Assembly: GCA_958369755.1 (NCBI GenBank)
Contig: CATXJC010000054.1
Location: 1 to 11,199 of the forward strand
DNA from: an uncultured Prevotella sp.
GTDB lineage: Bacteria > Bacteroidota > Bacteroidia > Bacteroidales > Bacteroidaceae
Direction: 5' to 3'
DNA length: 11,199 bases
The notes under the pieces were generated by a model. It had not been told where the DNA came from, did no database searches, and was given only the letters and a program-made list of their open reading frames with translations. Shown here piece by piece: positions 5,117 through 11,199 of this stretch. Both the position numbers and the translations under genes were made by a program. Positions within the stretch are counted from its first letter, which is position 1. Each line of letters opens with the position of its first letter.

Positions 5117-6238
5117 ATGATTCATTTCTTAGAACAGCACTTTGTAGAACTTGTAACCATAACCAGCATCATCTATCTGACGCTGGCAACCATCCTGTTG
5201 CTCTACCAGACACCTGATACGGCCGTTTACAAAACTTTTCGCAGATCTAAAAGACTGATGGCAGGCGGAATGATGCTCATCAGCCTGAATATATGGATCT
5301 GGATAGCTTCATTTACAGGAAGCTGGACGGAATATAACAACTGGGTTCCTTGTTTCGACATTATCCTCTTCTATCTGATGGGCATCTGCTTCAGCTTCTC
5401 GCTCAGCAGTCTGCTCGACCCTCATTATATCTCCCGGAAGCGCTGCAGGACGATAGCCGTAAAGTTCACAATGACGGCTTTCTTCGCCCTTATCGCCATG
5501 ACAGATGCGCTGAAGGCATACCAGATACCCCTGCTGCTTATCGCCCTGATAGGACTGCTGGAGATGCTCATAGGGCATATCTACTACTTCAACAAGTGCT
5601 ATCTGAGAAGCAACGCCCTCTTCGAAAACTACTTCTCGAACGAGAAGAGCCATTTCATCAGATGGCTCAAGGTGAGCCACTGGCTCTTCTACGGCATGCT
5701 GATACTGGGCGTGATATCCATCCGTACGGGTGCCCTATTCAACTGGCTGGTGCAATTCTATGTGGTGGGCATGAACCTCTATATTCTGGTAAACATCATC
5801 AACTATGCCTCTGAATACGAGACGCTGATGAAGGCAGACTGCGATAAGACGGAAGAAGAAAAGAGCGGAGAAGCCAGCCCGAAGAAAGCCTACATCGAAA
5901 CGCTGCGCCCTAGAGTAACGGAATGGATTCAGGAGAAATCGTATCTGAAGGACCAGTTCACGATAGATGATCTTGCCACCAGGCTGTATACCAACAAGAC
6001 CTACCTCTCCTCCTTCATCAAGGAAGAATTCGGCATGAACTTCAGCAGCTGGATAGCGAGTCTGCGCCTGGAAGAAGCCAAGAAAATGATGAGCGAGCAT
6101 CCTGATGCCAAACTGAAGGATATCGCCTACAACGTAGGTTTCTCCTCGCTGCCCTACTTTTCGAGCGTCTTTGCCAAATCAGAAGGTGTTACGCCATCTG
6201 CCTGGATGAAAGAAATCAGCAGGAATAAAGAAAGATAA
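5117..6238 (+). CDS. polytopic membrane protein with C-terminal AraC-type DNA-binding domain
   Basis: A 373-residue putative membrane-bound transcription regulator. Residues 1-231 hold about seven hydrophobic segments (roughly 9-31, 47-68, 79-99, 112-131, 136-157, 187-206, 208-231), a charged linker follows at about 232-260, and the C-terminus (about 261-373) is an AraC/XylS domain with two helix-turn-helix units: FTIDDLATRLYTNKTYLSSF at 281-300, and LKDIAYNVGFSSLPYFSSVF at 333-352 with the conserved GF and P360. I chose the ATG at 5117; the frame is open upstream to 5039, but that extension would cross the rpsO terminator and is hydrophilic. No promoter of the usual type is visible between rpsO and this gene, so it may depend on terminator read-through or an unrecognised promoter. 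Ligand and targets are unknown. A terminator follows. Confidence 0.85.
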   Translation: MIHFLEQHFVELVTITSIIYLTLATILLLYQTPDTAVYKTFRRSKRLMAGGMMLISLNIWIWIASFTGSWTEYNNWVPCFDIILFYLMGICFSFSLSSLLDPHYISRKRCRTIAVKFTMTAFFALIAMTDALKAYQIPLLLIALIGLLEMLIGHIYYFNKCYLRSNALFENYFSNEKSHFIRWLKVSHWLFYGMLILGVISIRTGALFNWLVQFYVVGMNLYILVNIINYASEYETLMKADCDKTEEEKSGEASPKKAYIETLRPRVTEWIQEKSYLKDQFTIDDLATRLYTNKTYLSSFIKEEFGMNFSSWIASLRLEEAKKMMSEHPDAKLKDIAYNVGFSSLPYFSSVFAKSEGVTPSAWMKEISRNKER

Positions 6239-6246
6239 GAAACAGG

Positions 6247-6284
6247 AAACGGGCTGGGAGCGAAAAAGCTCCTAGCCCGTTTTT
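6247..6284 (+). terminator. rho-independent terminator after the AraC-type regulator
   Basis: A stem of about 13-15 bp (6247-6261 with 6268-6282, one G-U pair) with a GAAAAA loop and a T-tract to 6284. It sits between this gene and the convergent folK. On the minus strand the T-tract is interrupted (TTTCCTG), so its use for folK is possible but weaker. Confidence 0.88.
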
Positions 6285-6304
6285 GTATACTTACTAAAAT
6301 TAAA

Positions 6305-6712
6305 TTACTTAAGTATCTCCTCTAGCGGTTTCATCACGAATTCACGCTCCTCCATCAACGGATGGGGAACCTTGAAATCGGGCTCATCTATCACCAAGTC
6401 ATCTATCATCAGGATATCAATGTCGATGATGCGGTCCTGGTATTCGCCATCCACCGACTTCATAGTGCGCCCCATTTCGCGCTCTATGCGCTGCGTAGCC
6501 TCCAGCACCTGGCGCGGAGCCATCGTGGTGAGAACCAGCACACAGGCATTGATATAGTCGTTGGGAGATGAATAACCCCAAGGCTTGGTTTCGTAAAGAG
6601 CAGACTGGCGCTCTACCACACCAATCTGCTCTCCTATCTTTTCTATTACCTCGCGAATGTTGCGCTTTCGGTTGCCCAAATTCGTACCGAGACTTAAATA
6701 TACCTGATACAT
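6305..6712 (-). CDS. folK: 2-amino-4-hydroxy-6-hydroxymethyldihydropteridine pyrophosphokinase (HPPK)
   Basis: HPPK transfers pyrophosphate from ATP to 6-hydroxymethyl-7,8-dihydropterin, the step before dihydropteroate synthase in folate synthesis; it is cytoplasmic. The 135 residues are slightly shorter than E. coli FolK (159) but complete. Signatures: SLGTNLG at 7-13, ETKPWG at 41-46, NACV at 55-58, ERxxGR at 77-82, QDRIIDIDIL at 92-101 with the metal-binding Asp97 and Asp99, and VPHPLMEEREFV at 115-126. The start at 6712 places MYQVYLSLG at the expected N-terminus. It is the last gene of the minus-strand cluster, 93 bases after queA, with no consensus promoter in that gap. Confidence 0.95.
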   Translation of the reverse strand: MYQVYLSLGTNLGNRKRNIREVIEKIGEQIGVVERQSALYETKPWGYSSPNDYINACVLVLTTMAPRQVLEATQRIEREMGRTMKSVDGEYQDRIIDIDILMIDDLVIDEPDFKVPHPLMEEREFVMKPLEEILK

Positions 6713-6805
6713 ACTTATTCACACTTTTATAAAATTGTGGATAACTAAGCTAAAACCCAGAATATCAACAACTTCTATGTGTATATAAACTGTTTATACC
6801 ACTGT
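6713..6805. other. AT-rich folK-queA gap with DnaA-box-like motifs
   Basis: This is one of the largest gaps inside the minus-strand cluster. On the minus strand it carries TTATCCACA (6736-6744), a perfect match to the classical DnaA-box consensus, and ATATACACA (6778-6786), one mismatch from TTATNCACA. No TAnnTTTG promoter for folK is seen. Whether DnaA binds here is unknown; chance matches are possible in AT-rich DNA. Confidence 0.35.
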
Positions 6806-7990
6806 TTAATCTGGAAGCATCAACAAAGAATCACCATAGCAGCCAAACATATAGCCATTCTTCACAGCCATCTTGTATGCCTCGTAAACCAGGTCGTAAC
6901 CGCCAAAGGCTGCAGTACTCATCATCAGGGTTGACTCCGGATGATAGAAATTGGCTACGGCACAATCAGCAAGACCGAAATCGTATGGAGGGAAGATGAA
7001 CTTGTTGGTCCATCCATCGAAAGCCTTCATCATACCATCGGTGCCTACAGCCGTTTCTGTTGCCTTCATCACACTGGTACCGATAGCGCAGACACGATGG
7101 CCGGCAAGCTTGGTCTTGTTAACCAGATCGCATGCCTCCTGGCTAATCATCATCTGCTCAGAATCCATCTTGTGCTTGGTAAGATCCTCCACCTCAATAT
7201 CGTGGAAGTTGCCCAAACCGCAATGCAGGGTGATATAAGCCTCGTTGATACCGTTGATTTCCATACGCTTCATCAGCTCGCGTGAGAAGTGAAGACCGGT
7301 AGCAGGAGCAGTAACAGCACCCTCTACCTCAGCGAAAACACACTGGAAATCATCCATATCATCCTCTGTAGCGTGATGATCCTCACGTGCATCGATAACG
7401 TAGCGAGGAAGCGGAGCCTCGCCCAAAGCGAAGAGCGAACGCTTGAAGACATCATGATTGCCATCCTCATCATAGAGGAAACGGAGGGTACGGCCACGGC
7501 TGGTGGTATTGTCGATAACCTCGGCAACCATCTCGTTGACATCATCGAAGAAAAGCTTGTTGCCGATACGGATCTTGCGGGCAGGCTCTACCAATACGTC
7601 CCAAAGGCGCATCTCAGGATTGAGCTCACGGAGCAGGAACACCTCAATCTTGGCATCGGTCTTCTCCTTGGTACCATAAAGACGGGCTGGGAAAACCTTG
7701 GTATTGTTGAAGATGAAGGTATCGCCCTCTTCGAAGTAATTCACGATATCCTTGAACTGCAGGAATACTGGATTGCCATCGGCATCAACTATATCCTTGC
7801 CGTTTTCATCTTTCTTGTACATCTCGATGGTTTCTGACTTCTTGTGGAGAACCATGAGTCGGGACTCATCGCGGCGAGTAATCTCGAATGTACGTTCACC
7901 ACTAGCCGTTTTTACCACGTGCTTTGCCTTATGTGGATAAAGTGCCACCTGATCTTTTGGCAACTTAAAGTTAAATTGTGATAGCTTCAT
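6806..7990 (-). CDS. queA: S-adenosylmethionine:tRNA ribosyltransferase-isomerase
   Basis: QueA transfers and isomerises the ribosyl moiety of S-adenosylmethionine onto 7-deazaguanine-modified tRNA, forming epoxyqueuosine in queuosine synthesis. The family core is clear: MKLSQFNFKLP start, RRDESRLMVLHK at 39-50, FIFNNTKVFPARLYG at 92-106, VDPARKIRIGNK-like VEPARKIRIGNK, NTTSRGRTLRFLY, APATGLHF and the C-terminal GGYDL. I chose the ATG at 7990; an in-frame ATG at 8068 would overlap truB by 65 bases and add a non-conserved extension. At 394 residues it is about 40 longer than the common form; the extra sequence lies in two N-terminal insertions, about residues 21-38 and 57-77, the second rich in Asp, Asn and Gly. 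It starts 13 bases after the truB stop, in the same operon. Confidence 0.95.
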   Translation of the reverse strand: MKLSQFNFKLPKDQVALYPHKAKHVVKTASGERTFEITRRDESRLMVLHKKSETIEMYKKDENGKDIVDADGNPVFLQFKDIVNYFEEGDTFIFNNTKVFPARLYGTKEKTDAKIEVFLLRELNPEMRLWDVLVEPARKIRIGNKLFFDDVNEMVAEVIDNTTSRGRTLRFLYDEDGNHDVFKRSLFALGEAPLPRYVIDAREDHHATEDDMDDFQCVFAEVEGAVTAPATGLHFSRELMKRMEINGINEAYITLHCGLGNFHDIEVEDLTKHKMDSEQMMISQEACDLVNKTKLAGHRVCAIGTSVMKATETAVGTDGMMKAFDGWTNKFIFPPYDFGLADCAVANFYHPESTLMMSTAAFGGYDLVYEAYKMAVKNGYMFGCYGDSLLMLPD

Positions 7991-8003
7991 GTTATATTTT
8001 TTA

Positions 8004-8720
8004 TTACTTGGATGGCTGAAGGCTGTCTTCGAGAGGCTGCTCATCAAGCCATTCCTGGAAATGATCAAAACTGATGCAGTTTTCTACTGCAAAACTTCCT
8101 GCCTTGGTACGGCGGAGGGCGGTAAGGTAGGCGCCACTATCGAGAGCCCTGCCGATATCACGGGCGAGGGAGCGGATGTAAGTGCCTTTGCCACAAACCA
8201 CACGGATGCTGGCGGTCTTCTCCTCATCGTTATAATCGGTGAGTTCTATCTCGTCTACACGCACGGTCTTCGGCTTGAGCTGAACCTCTTCGCCTGCCCG
8301 GCGCAAGGCATAAGAGCGGTCGCCATTCACCTTTACGGCGCTGTAGGTAGGCGGAACCTGCTGAATCTCGCCCACAAACTGCTTGAGCGTTTCCTCCACC
8401 AGCTGGCGGGTGATATGCTCCGTAGGATAGGTGTGATTCACGCTGTGTTCCTTATCGTAGCTGGCGGTAGTAGCACCGAGCTGCAGGGTAGCTGTATACT
8501 CCTTGGTATGGGTCTGCAGCAGTTCTATCTGCTTGGTACATTTACCGGTGCAGAGCACCAGCACGCCAGTGGCAAGGGGATCGAGCGTACCGGCATGTCC
8601 TATCTTCACCTTAAAACCGAGCTTCTTGCTGAGCAGATAGCGAACATGTGCCAGGGCTCCGAAACTCGACATGCGATAAGGCTTGTCGATGGCAATAATT
8701 TCTCCTTTTCTGAAATCCAT
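8004..8720 (-). CDS. truB: tRNA pseudouridine(55) synthase
   Basis: TruB converts U55 in the T-loop of tRNAs to pseudouridine. The 238-residue protein starts MDFRKGEIIAIDKPYRMSS and carries the catalytic motif GHAGTLDPLATG at 41-52 with nucleophile Asp47. PPTYSAVKVNGDRSYALRR (about 129-147) and CGKGTYIRSLARDIG are the other conserved blocks. It is shorter than E. coli TruB (314 residues) because the C-terminal PUA-like part is reduced, as I recall for Bacteroidetes members. The gene begins 9 bases after the uppP stop and ends 13 bases before queA: tight operon spacing. A 299-codon frame on the opposite strand is only a shadow. Confidence 0.96.
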   Translation of the reverse strand: MDFRKGEIIAIDKPYRMSSFGALAHVRYLLSKKLGFKVKIGHAGTLDPLATGVLVLCTGKCTKQIELLQTHTKEYTATLQLGATTASYDKEHSVNHTYPTEHITRQLVEETLKQFVGEIQQVPPTYSAVKVNGDRSYALRRAGEEVQLKPKTVRVDEIELTDYNDEEKTASIRVVCGKGTYIRSLARDIGRALDSGAYLTALRRTKAGSFAVENCISFDHFQEWLDEQPLEDSLQPSK

Positions 8721-8729
8721 AGTTTATGT

Positions 8730-9575
8730 TTAGTCAACCATCTGCATATCTACACCGCAAAGGCCGCAGATGATAATGATAAGTCCTACTACGATACGGT
8801 ACCAGCCGAAAGCTGCAAAACCGTACTTGGTGACATAATTGATGAAAAACTTGATGGCGAGAATGGCAACGATGAATGCCACCACTGAGCCTAATATCAA
8901 TGTGAACAGGTTGTTGCCCTGGGTGAGCAATGAGCCGCCGCCATGGCTGATGAGCTTATAAACCTCGAGACAGGTGGCGCCAAACATGGTTGGCACTGCC
9001 AGGAAGAATGAGAACTCGGCTGCTGCCTTGCGGGTAAGACGCTGGGACATACCACCCACGATGGTTGACATGGAGCGCGATACACCAGGAATCATCGCTA
9101 TACACTGGATGAAACCGATAATCAGGGCACGCTTGTAAGTAAGCTTGGTCTGTTCGCTGCCTTTATTGAATATCTTATCGCAGAAGAGCATGAAAATACC
9201 GCCGATGACAAGCATCCAGCCCACCAGCTGTACATTGCCAAGGTTTGACTCGATGAAATCATTGAAGGCAAGACCCAATACCACGGCAGGCAAGGTACCT
9301 ACAACCAGACGGGCATAGAAATCGAACATCGCCTTCAAATAGGTCTTCTCACCGGTCTTCACAGCCTCTGGATAGAAGAATCTCTTCCAATACAGACAGA
9401 TGACAGAAAGGATGGCGCCAAACTGGATGATGACAGTAAAGGCGTTGACAAACTTATCCTGGATATCTACACCCAGCAAATTTTCTGCTATAATCATGTG
9501 GCCCGTACTGGATACAGGCAAGAACTCGGTCAGTCCCTCTACGATAGAGATAATGATAGTCTGAATAAAATCCAT
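8730..9575 (-). CDS. uppP: undecaprenyl-diphosphate phosphatase
   Basis: UppP (BacA) dephosphorylates undecaprenyl pyrophosphate at the inner membrane, recycling the lipid carrier for peptidoglycan and other envelope polymers; overproduction is known to give bacitracin resistance. The protein has 281 residues and about seven or eight membrane segments. Both signature regions are intact: EGLTEFLPVSSTGH at 13-26 (Glu13, Glu17, Ser22, His26) and PGVSRS at 163-168 with Arg167. The start at 9575 gives the standard MDFIQTIIISIVEG beginning. It lies 29 bases after the DUF3098 gene and 9 bases before truB. Confidence 0.97.
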   Translation of the reverse strand: MDFIQTIIISIVEGLTEFLPVSSTGHMIIAENLLGVDIQDKFVNAFTVIIQFGAILSVICLYWKRFFYPEAVKTGEKTYLKAMFDFYARLVVGTLPAVVLGLAFNDFIESNLGNVQLVGWMLVIGGIFMLFCDKIFNKGSEQTKLTYKRALIIGFIQCIAMIPGVSRSMSTIVGGMSQRLTRKAAAEFSFFLAVPTMFGATCLEVYKLISHGGGSLLTQGNNLFTLILGSVVAFIVAILAIKFFINYVTKYGFAAFGWYRIVVGLIIIICGLCGVDMQMVD

Positions 9576-9604
9576 CTAATAATAATATGTATATTAATTA
9601 TAAA

Positions 9605-9835
9605 TTATTCATTGTCTTTCGGCTTATGTATCACCGCATAGATGATTGAAAGGAAACCTATCAATGTTACGGTTGGTGCTACAACGATGCGACGGGTACT
9701 GAAAATATCAGTATCGAAGGTATGCTCGTTAGAACCGGCGCCACTCATCAGCAGAAAACCGATGATGATAATCGCCATTCCGATGCCTAACAAGATAAAG
9801 TTCATCTTGTCGAATGCTAAATTCTTCTTATCCAT
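9605..9835 (-). CDS. DUF3098 family small membrane protein
   Basis: A 76-residue protein with two predicted membrane helices (about 12-32 and 52-70) joined by a short loop holding the segment TDIFSTRRIVVAPTV at 42-56. By memory, the FSxRR motif and the position between ftsX and uppP identify the DUF3098 family of Bacteroidetes; the function is unknown. I chose the ATG at 9835: the frame stays open up to 9883, but those extra 16 codons would be translated heptamer repeat, and the MDKKNLAFDKMNF beginning is what the family has. The start is 6 nt (all A) after heptamer array 3. Its place between ftsX and uppP suggests an envelope role, which is inference. Confidence 0.85.
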   Translation of the reverse strand: MDKKNLAFDKMNFILLGIGMAIIIIGFLLMSGAGSNEHTFDTDIFSTRRIVVAPTVTLIGFLSIIYAVIHKPKDNE

Positions 9836-9841
9836 TTTTTT

Positions 9842-9876
9842 AATGTTGAATGTTGAGTGTTGAATGTTGAATGTTG
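9842..9876 (-). repeat. heptamer tandem array 3 (CAACATT family), 5 units
   Basis: Read on the minus strand: CAACATT, CAACATT, CAACACT, CAACATT, CAACATT, followed by AAAAAA and the ATG of the DUF3098 gene. Unit sequence, period, orientation to the gene and proximity to the start codon are the same as in arrays 1 and 2. Confidence 0.9.
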
Positions 9877-9892
9877 ATAGCAAGATTGCTAT
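9877..9892. repeat. short palindrome between two heptamer arrays
   Basis: ATAGCAA-GA-TTGCTAT: two 7-base arms around a 2-base centre. It lies directly between array 3 and the second heptamer family, in the ftsX-DUF3098 gap. As RNA it would form a small hairpin, but there is no T-tract, so it is not an obvious terminator. Confidence 0.6.
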
Positions 9893-9893
9893 A

Positions 9894-9914
9894 AACTATT
9901 AACTTTTAACTATT
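9894..9914 (-). repeat. second heptamer array (AATAGTT/AAAAGTT), 3 units
   Basis: On the plus strand: AACTATT, AACTTTT, AACTATT, continuing into AACTAAA, which overlaps the ftsX stop codon (9917-9919). Also period 7 but a different unit from the CAACATT family. It directly follows the ftsX coding region. Confidence 0.65.
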
Positions 9915-9916
9915 AA

Positions 9917-10795
9917 CTAAATCTTATAAAGGTCTCCCGCCTTCATCTTCAGGAACTTATTGACTGAGATGCAGGCGCAGAAAGCGGTGATGATGATACC
10001 GAAGAGGAAGACGGAGCCGCCGGTGATGGCAAGTTCCTGCCAGCCCAAAACGTTCATCAACTCAGGTTCGTGGAGCGACCATGCATAGAGACAACCGCCC
10101 AGGAAACCATCTGCCAGCAATGCAGAAACAACGCCCACAAGCATAGCCTTGCGGAGGAACGGGCGGCGGATAAAGCCCCAGGATGCACCTACCAGCTTCA
10201 TCGTATGGATGGAGAAACGGCGGGCATAGATGCCCAGACGCACCGTATTGTTAATCAGCGAGAACGAGATGAAGGTGAGCAGGGCTGCTACAATCAGCAA
10301 TCCGATACTGATCTTTGCCAACGAATTGTTCACCTGTTCTATCAGGTCGTGCTGATAAGTAACCTCGGTAACACGTGGGAATGCCTTCAGTTCCTTGGCA
10401 ATCCACTTCAAAGAATCATTGTTTGCGTAATCTGCCTTCGTCGTAATCTCTATGGAAGGCTGGAAAGGGTTGACACCAGCAAACTCGCTCGGGTTGGTAC
10501 CCAAATCGCGGGTAGCTTCTTTCAGTGCCTCTTCCTTGGTGATATAAGTCAGCGTATTGACATAAGGTCTTGCATTCAGGCGTTTACACATCTGCAATCC
10601 CTCCGGGTTAGTCATATCCTGTTCAAGCATCACCTGTACCACGAGATTCTCCTTCACATAGGAAGAGAGATTACGTCCCATGAGGACAGAGAAGATAACT
10701 AACCCCAACAAAATGAGCACCATAGCGGTACTGATACACAAAGTAATGACCTGCAATCCACGATGATTGCTAGGCTTATATTGTTTCTTTCTCAT
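9917..10795 (-). CDS. ftsX: cell division protein FtsX (permease-like)
   Basis: FtsX pairs with the ATPase FtsE in an ABC-type complex at the divisome that controls peptidoglycan hydrolases. The 292-residue protein has the expected topology: a cytoplasmic N-terminus, membrane helix 1 at about 15-38, a large extracytoplasmic domain at about 41-160 with VVQVMLEQDMT-type start and the TYITKEEAL segment at 83-91, then helices at about 161-183, 216-240 and 256-278. The conserved cytoplasmic loop RRFSIHTMKLVGAS is at 192-205. The start at 10795 is about 50 nt downstream of the predicted transcription start. ftsE is not adjacent, unlike in E. coli; I recall that separation as usual in Bacteroidetes. 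It heads the six-gene minus-strand cluster. Confidence 0.94.
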   Translation of the reverse strand: MRKKQYKPSNHRGLQVITLCISTAMVLILLGLVIFSVLMGRNLSSYVKENLVVQVMLEQDMTNPEGLQMCKRLNARPYVNTLTYITKEEALKEATRDLGTNPSEFAGVNPFQPSIEITTKADYANNDSLKWIAKELKAFPRVTEVTYQHDLIEQVNNSLAKISIGLLIVAALLTFISFSLINNTVRLGIYARRFSIHTMKLVGASWGFIRRPFLRKAMLVGVVSALLADGFLGGCLYAWSLHEPELMNVLGWQELAITGGSVFLFGIIITAFCACISVNKFLKMKAGDLYKI

Positions 10796-10851
10796 TTTTA
10801 AAAATCTTTACTAACTTAAAACCAAAAGGGCACAATGACCCAAATTGTCTG

Positions 10852-10882
10852 CAAAGATACGCATAAACGAAGAGATAACAAA
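10852..10882 (-). promoter_or_regulatory. promoter of the ftsX-folK cluster
   Basis: On the minus strand TTTG (10879-10882) is followed after 19 bp by TATCTTTG (10852-10859), a consensus Bacteroidetes promoter. Transcription would start near 10845. No comparable promoter is seen between the downstream genes, which supports one long transcript to folK. Confidence 0.8.
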
Positions 10883-10960
10883 ATAAAATTGCATTTATTT
10901 ACATTTATTCAATTAATTAATCGAACCACAGGCGAAAGTTAAGTTCAATTGAAAAAGGAA

Positions 10961-10986
10961 AAGGGCCAACCTCACGGCCAGCCCTT
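10961..10986 (-). terminator. terminator of the upstream minus-strand gene (probable lpxA)
   Basis: On the minus strand an 11-bp stem with three G-U pairs (10976-10986 with 10961-10971) closes a GTGA tetraloop and is followed by TTCCTTTTT. It lies about 92 bases after the probable lpxA stop and insulates the ftsX promoter. Confidence 0.75.
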
Positions 10987-11038
10987 CACATAATAAGTAA
11001 AATTCAAATAGGTATGACTTGAATTTACTAAATGAAAA

Positions 11039-11062
11039 TTTACTATTCGGGATGGTAAATCC
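11039..11062. other. hairpin in the 3' untranslated region of the probable lpxA gene
   Basis: The gap 10987-11077 has no gene. ATTTAC near 11039 and GTAAAT ending near 11060 can pair, with weaker pairs further in, and GGGAT/ATCCC can form an alternative small hairpin on the same bases. No T-tract follows. The role is unknown. Confidence 0.3.
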
Positions 11063-11077
11063 CTTTATGTACATTCA

Positions 11078-11199
11078 TTACATCTTAGTGATGACACCCT
11101 TCTCTGAACTCTCCAGGAACTGGATGATGTTCTGAATCTCCGGTCCATCTGGCACCTGATCCTTGATCTGGTTGATGGCATCGAAGAGGGATGTCTGAC
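11078..11199 (-). CDS. lpxA: C-terminal end of probable acyl-ACP--UDP-N-acetylglucosamine O-acyltransferase (partial)
   Basis: The last 39 codons of a minus-strand gene cut by the window edge, with stop TAA at 11078-11080. The tail contains DAINQIKDQVPDGPEIQ and then IIQFLESSEKGVITKM, which resembles the C-terminal helical tail of LpxA (pattern P-E-V/I-x-x-I-I-x-F-x-x-S-x-x-G-I/V). LpxA catalyses the first step of lipid A synthesis, acylating UDP-GlcNAc in the cytoplasm. The left-handed beta-helix repeats that would settle the identity lie outside the window, so the call rests on a short segment seen from memory. Another acyltransferase or an unrelated protein remains possible. Confidence 0.6.
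   Translation of the reverse strand, partial: QTSLFDAINQIKDQVPDGPEIQNIIQFLESSEKGVITKM

Noticed and set aside
6736..6786. Chromosomal replication origin
   Set aside because: Only one exact and one near DnaA box in the gap, no dnaA or dnaN nearby, and no cluster of boxes; kept only as a weak observation.
7991..8068. Upstream start for queA
   Set aside because: It would overlap the end of truB, and the QueA family N-terminus begins at MKLSQF (7990).
7989..8888. 299-codon open frame on the plus strand
   Set aside because: It is antisense to truB and the end of uppP, both of which have clear family motifs; no domain or promoter supports it.
9836..9883. Longer N-terminus for the DUF3098 protein
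   Set aside because: The additional codons are translated CAACATT repeat; the ATG at 9835 gives a normal family-like beginning.

Overview
The window looks like chromosomal DNA from a Bacteroidetes bacterium, most likely the Prevotella/Segatella group. The evidence is the repeated Bacteroidetes-type promoter (TTTG, about 19-22 bp, then TAnnTTTG), the near absence of Shine-Dalgarno sequences, and the gene order ftsX-DUF3098-uppP-truB-queA-folK, which I recall as typical of this phylum. The species is an inference. Almost all genes are housekeeping genes; there is no phage, insertion sequence, CRISPR array, tRNA or rRNA.

Layout. 1-470: a promoter, a heptamer-repeat leader and the truncated 5' end of an HU-like DNA-binding protein gene that runs straight into a terminator. 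474-1773 (+): mtnN and luxS, consecutive steps of S-adenosylhomocysteine recycling and AI-2 synthesis, separated by a striking inverted and tandem heptamer repeat. 1781-4566 (-): a BASS-type transporter and typA/bipA in one operon, converging on luxS with a shared terminator whose stem encodes the transporter's last residues. 4567-4750: divergent promoters for typA and rpsO plus a structured rpsO leader. 4751-6238 (+): rpsO (ribosomal protein S15), its terminator, then a polytopic membrane protein with an AraC-type DNA-binding domain.

6305-10882 (-): one long operon-like cluster transcribed ftsX -> DUF3098 protein -> uppP -> truB -> queA -> folK from a clear promoter at 10852-10882. It combines cell division/peptidoglycan (ftsX, uppP), tRNA modification (truB, queA) and folate synthesis (folK). 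The right edge holds the 3' end of a gene that is probably lpxA, with a terminator in the gap before ftsX.

The most interesting structure is not a gene. Period-7 arrays of CAACATT/CAACACT occur at three separate places, each in the sense orientation of the gene that follows and each ending 6-13 nt before a start codon (HU remnant, luxS, DUF3098 gene). Between mtnN and luxS an oppositely oriented array creates a potential 28-bp RNA hairpin.
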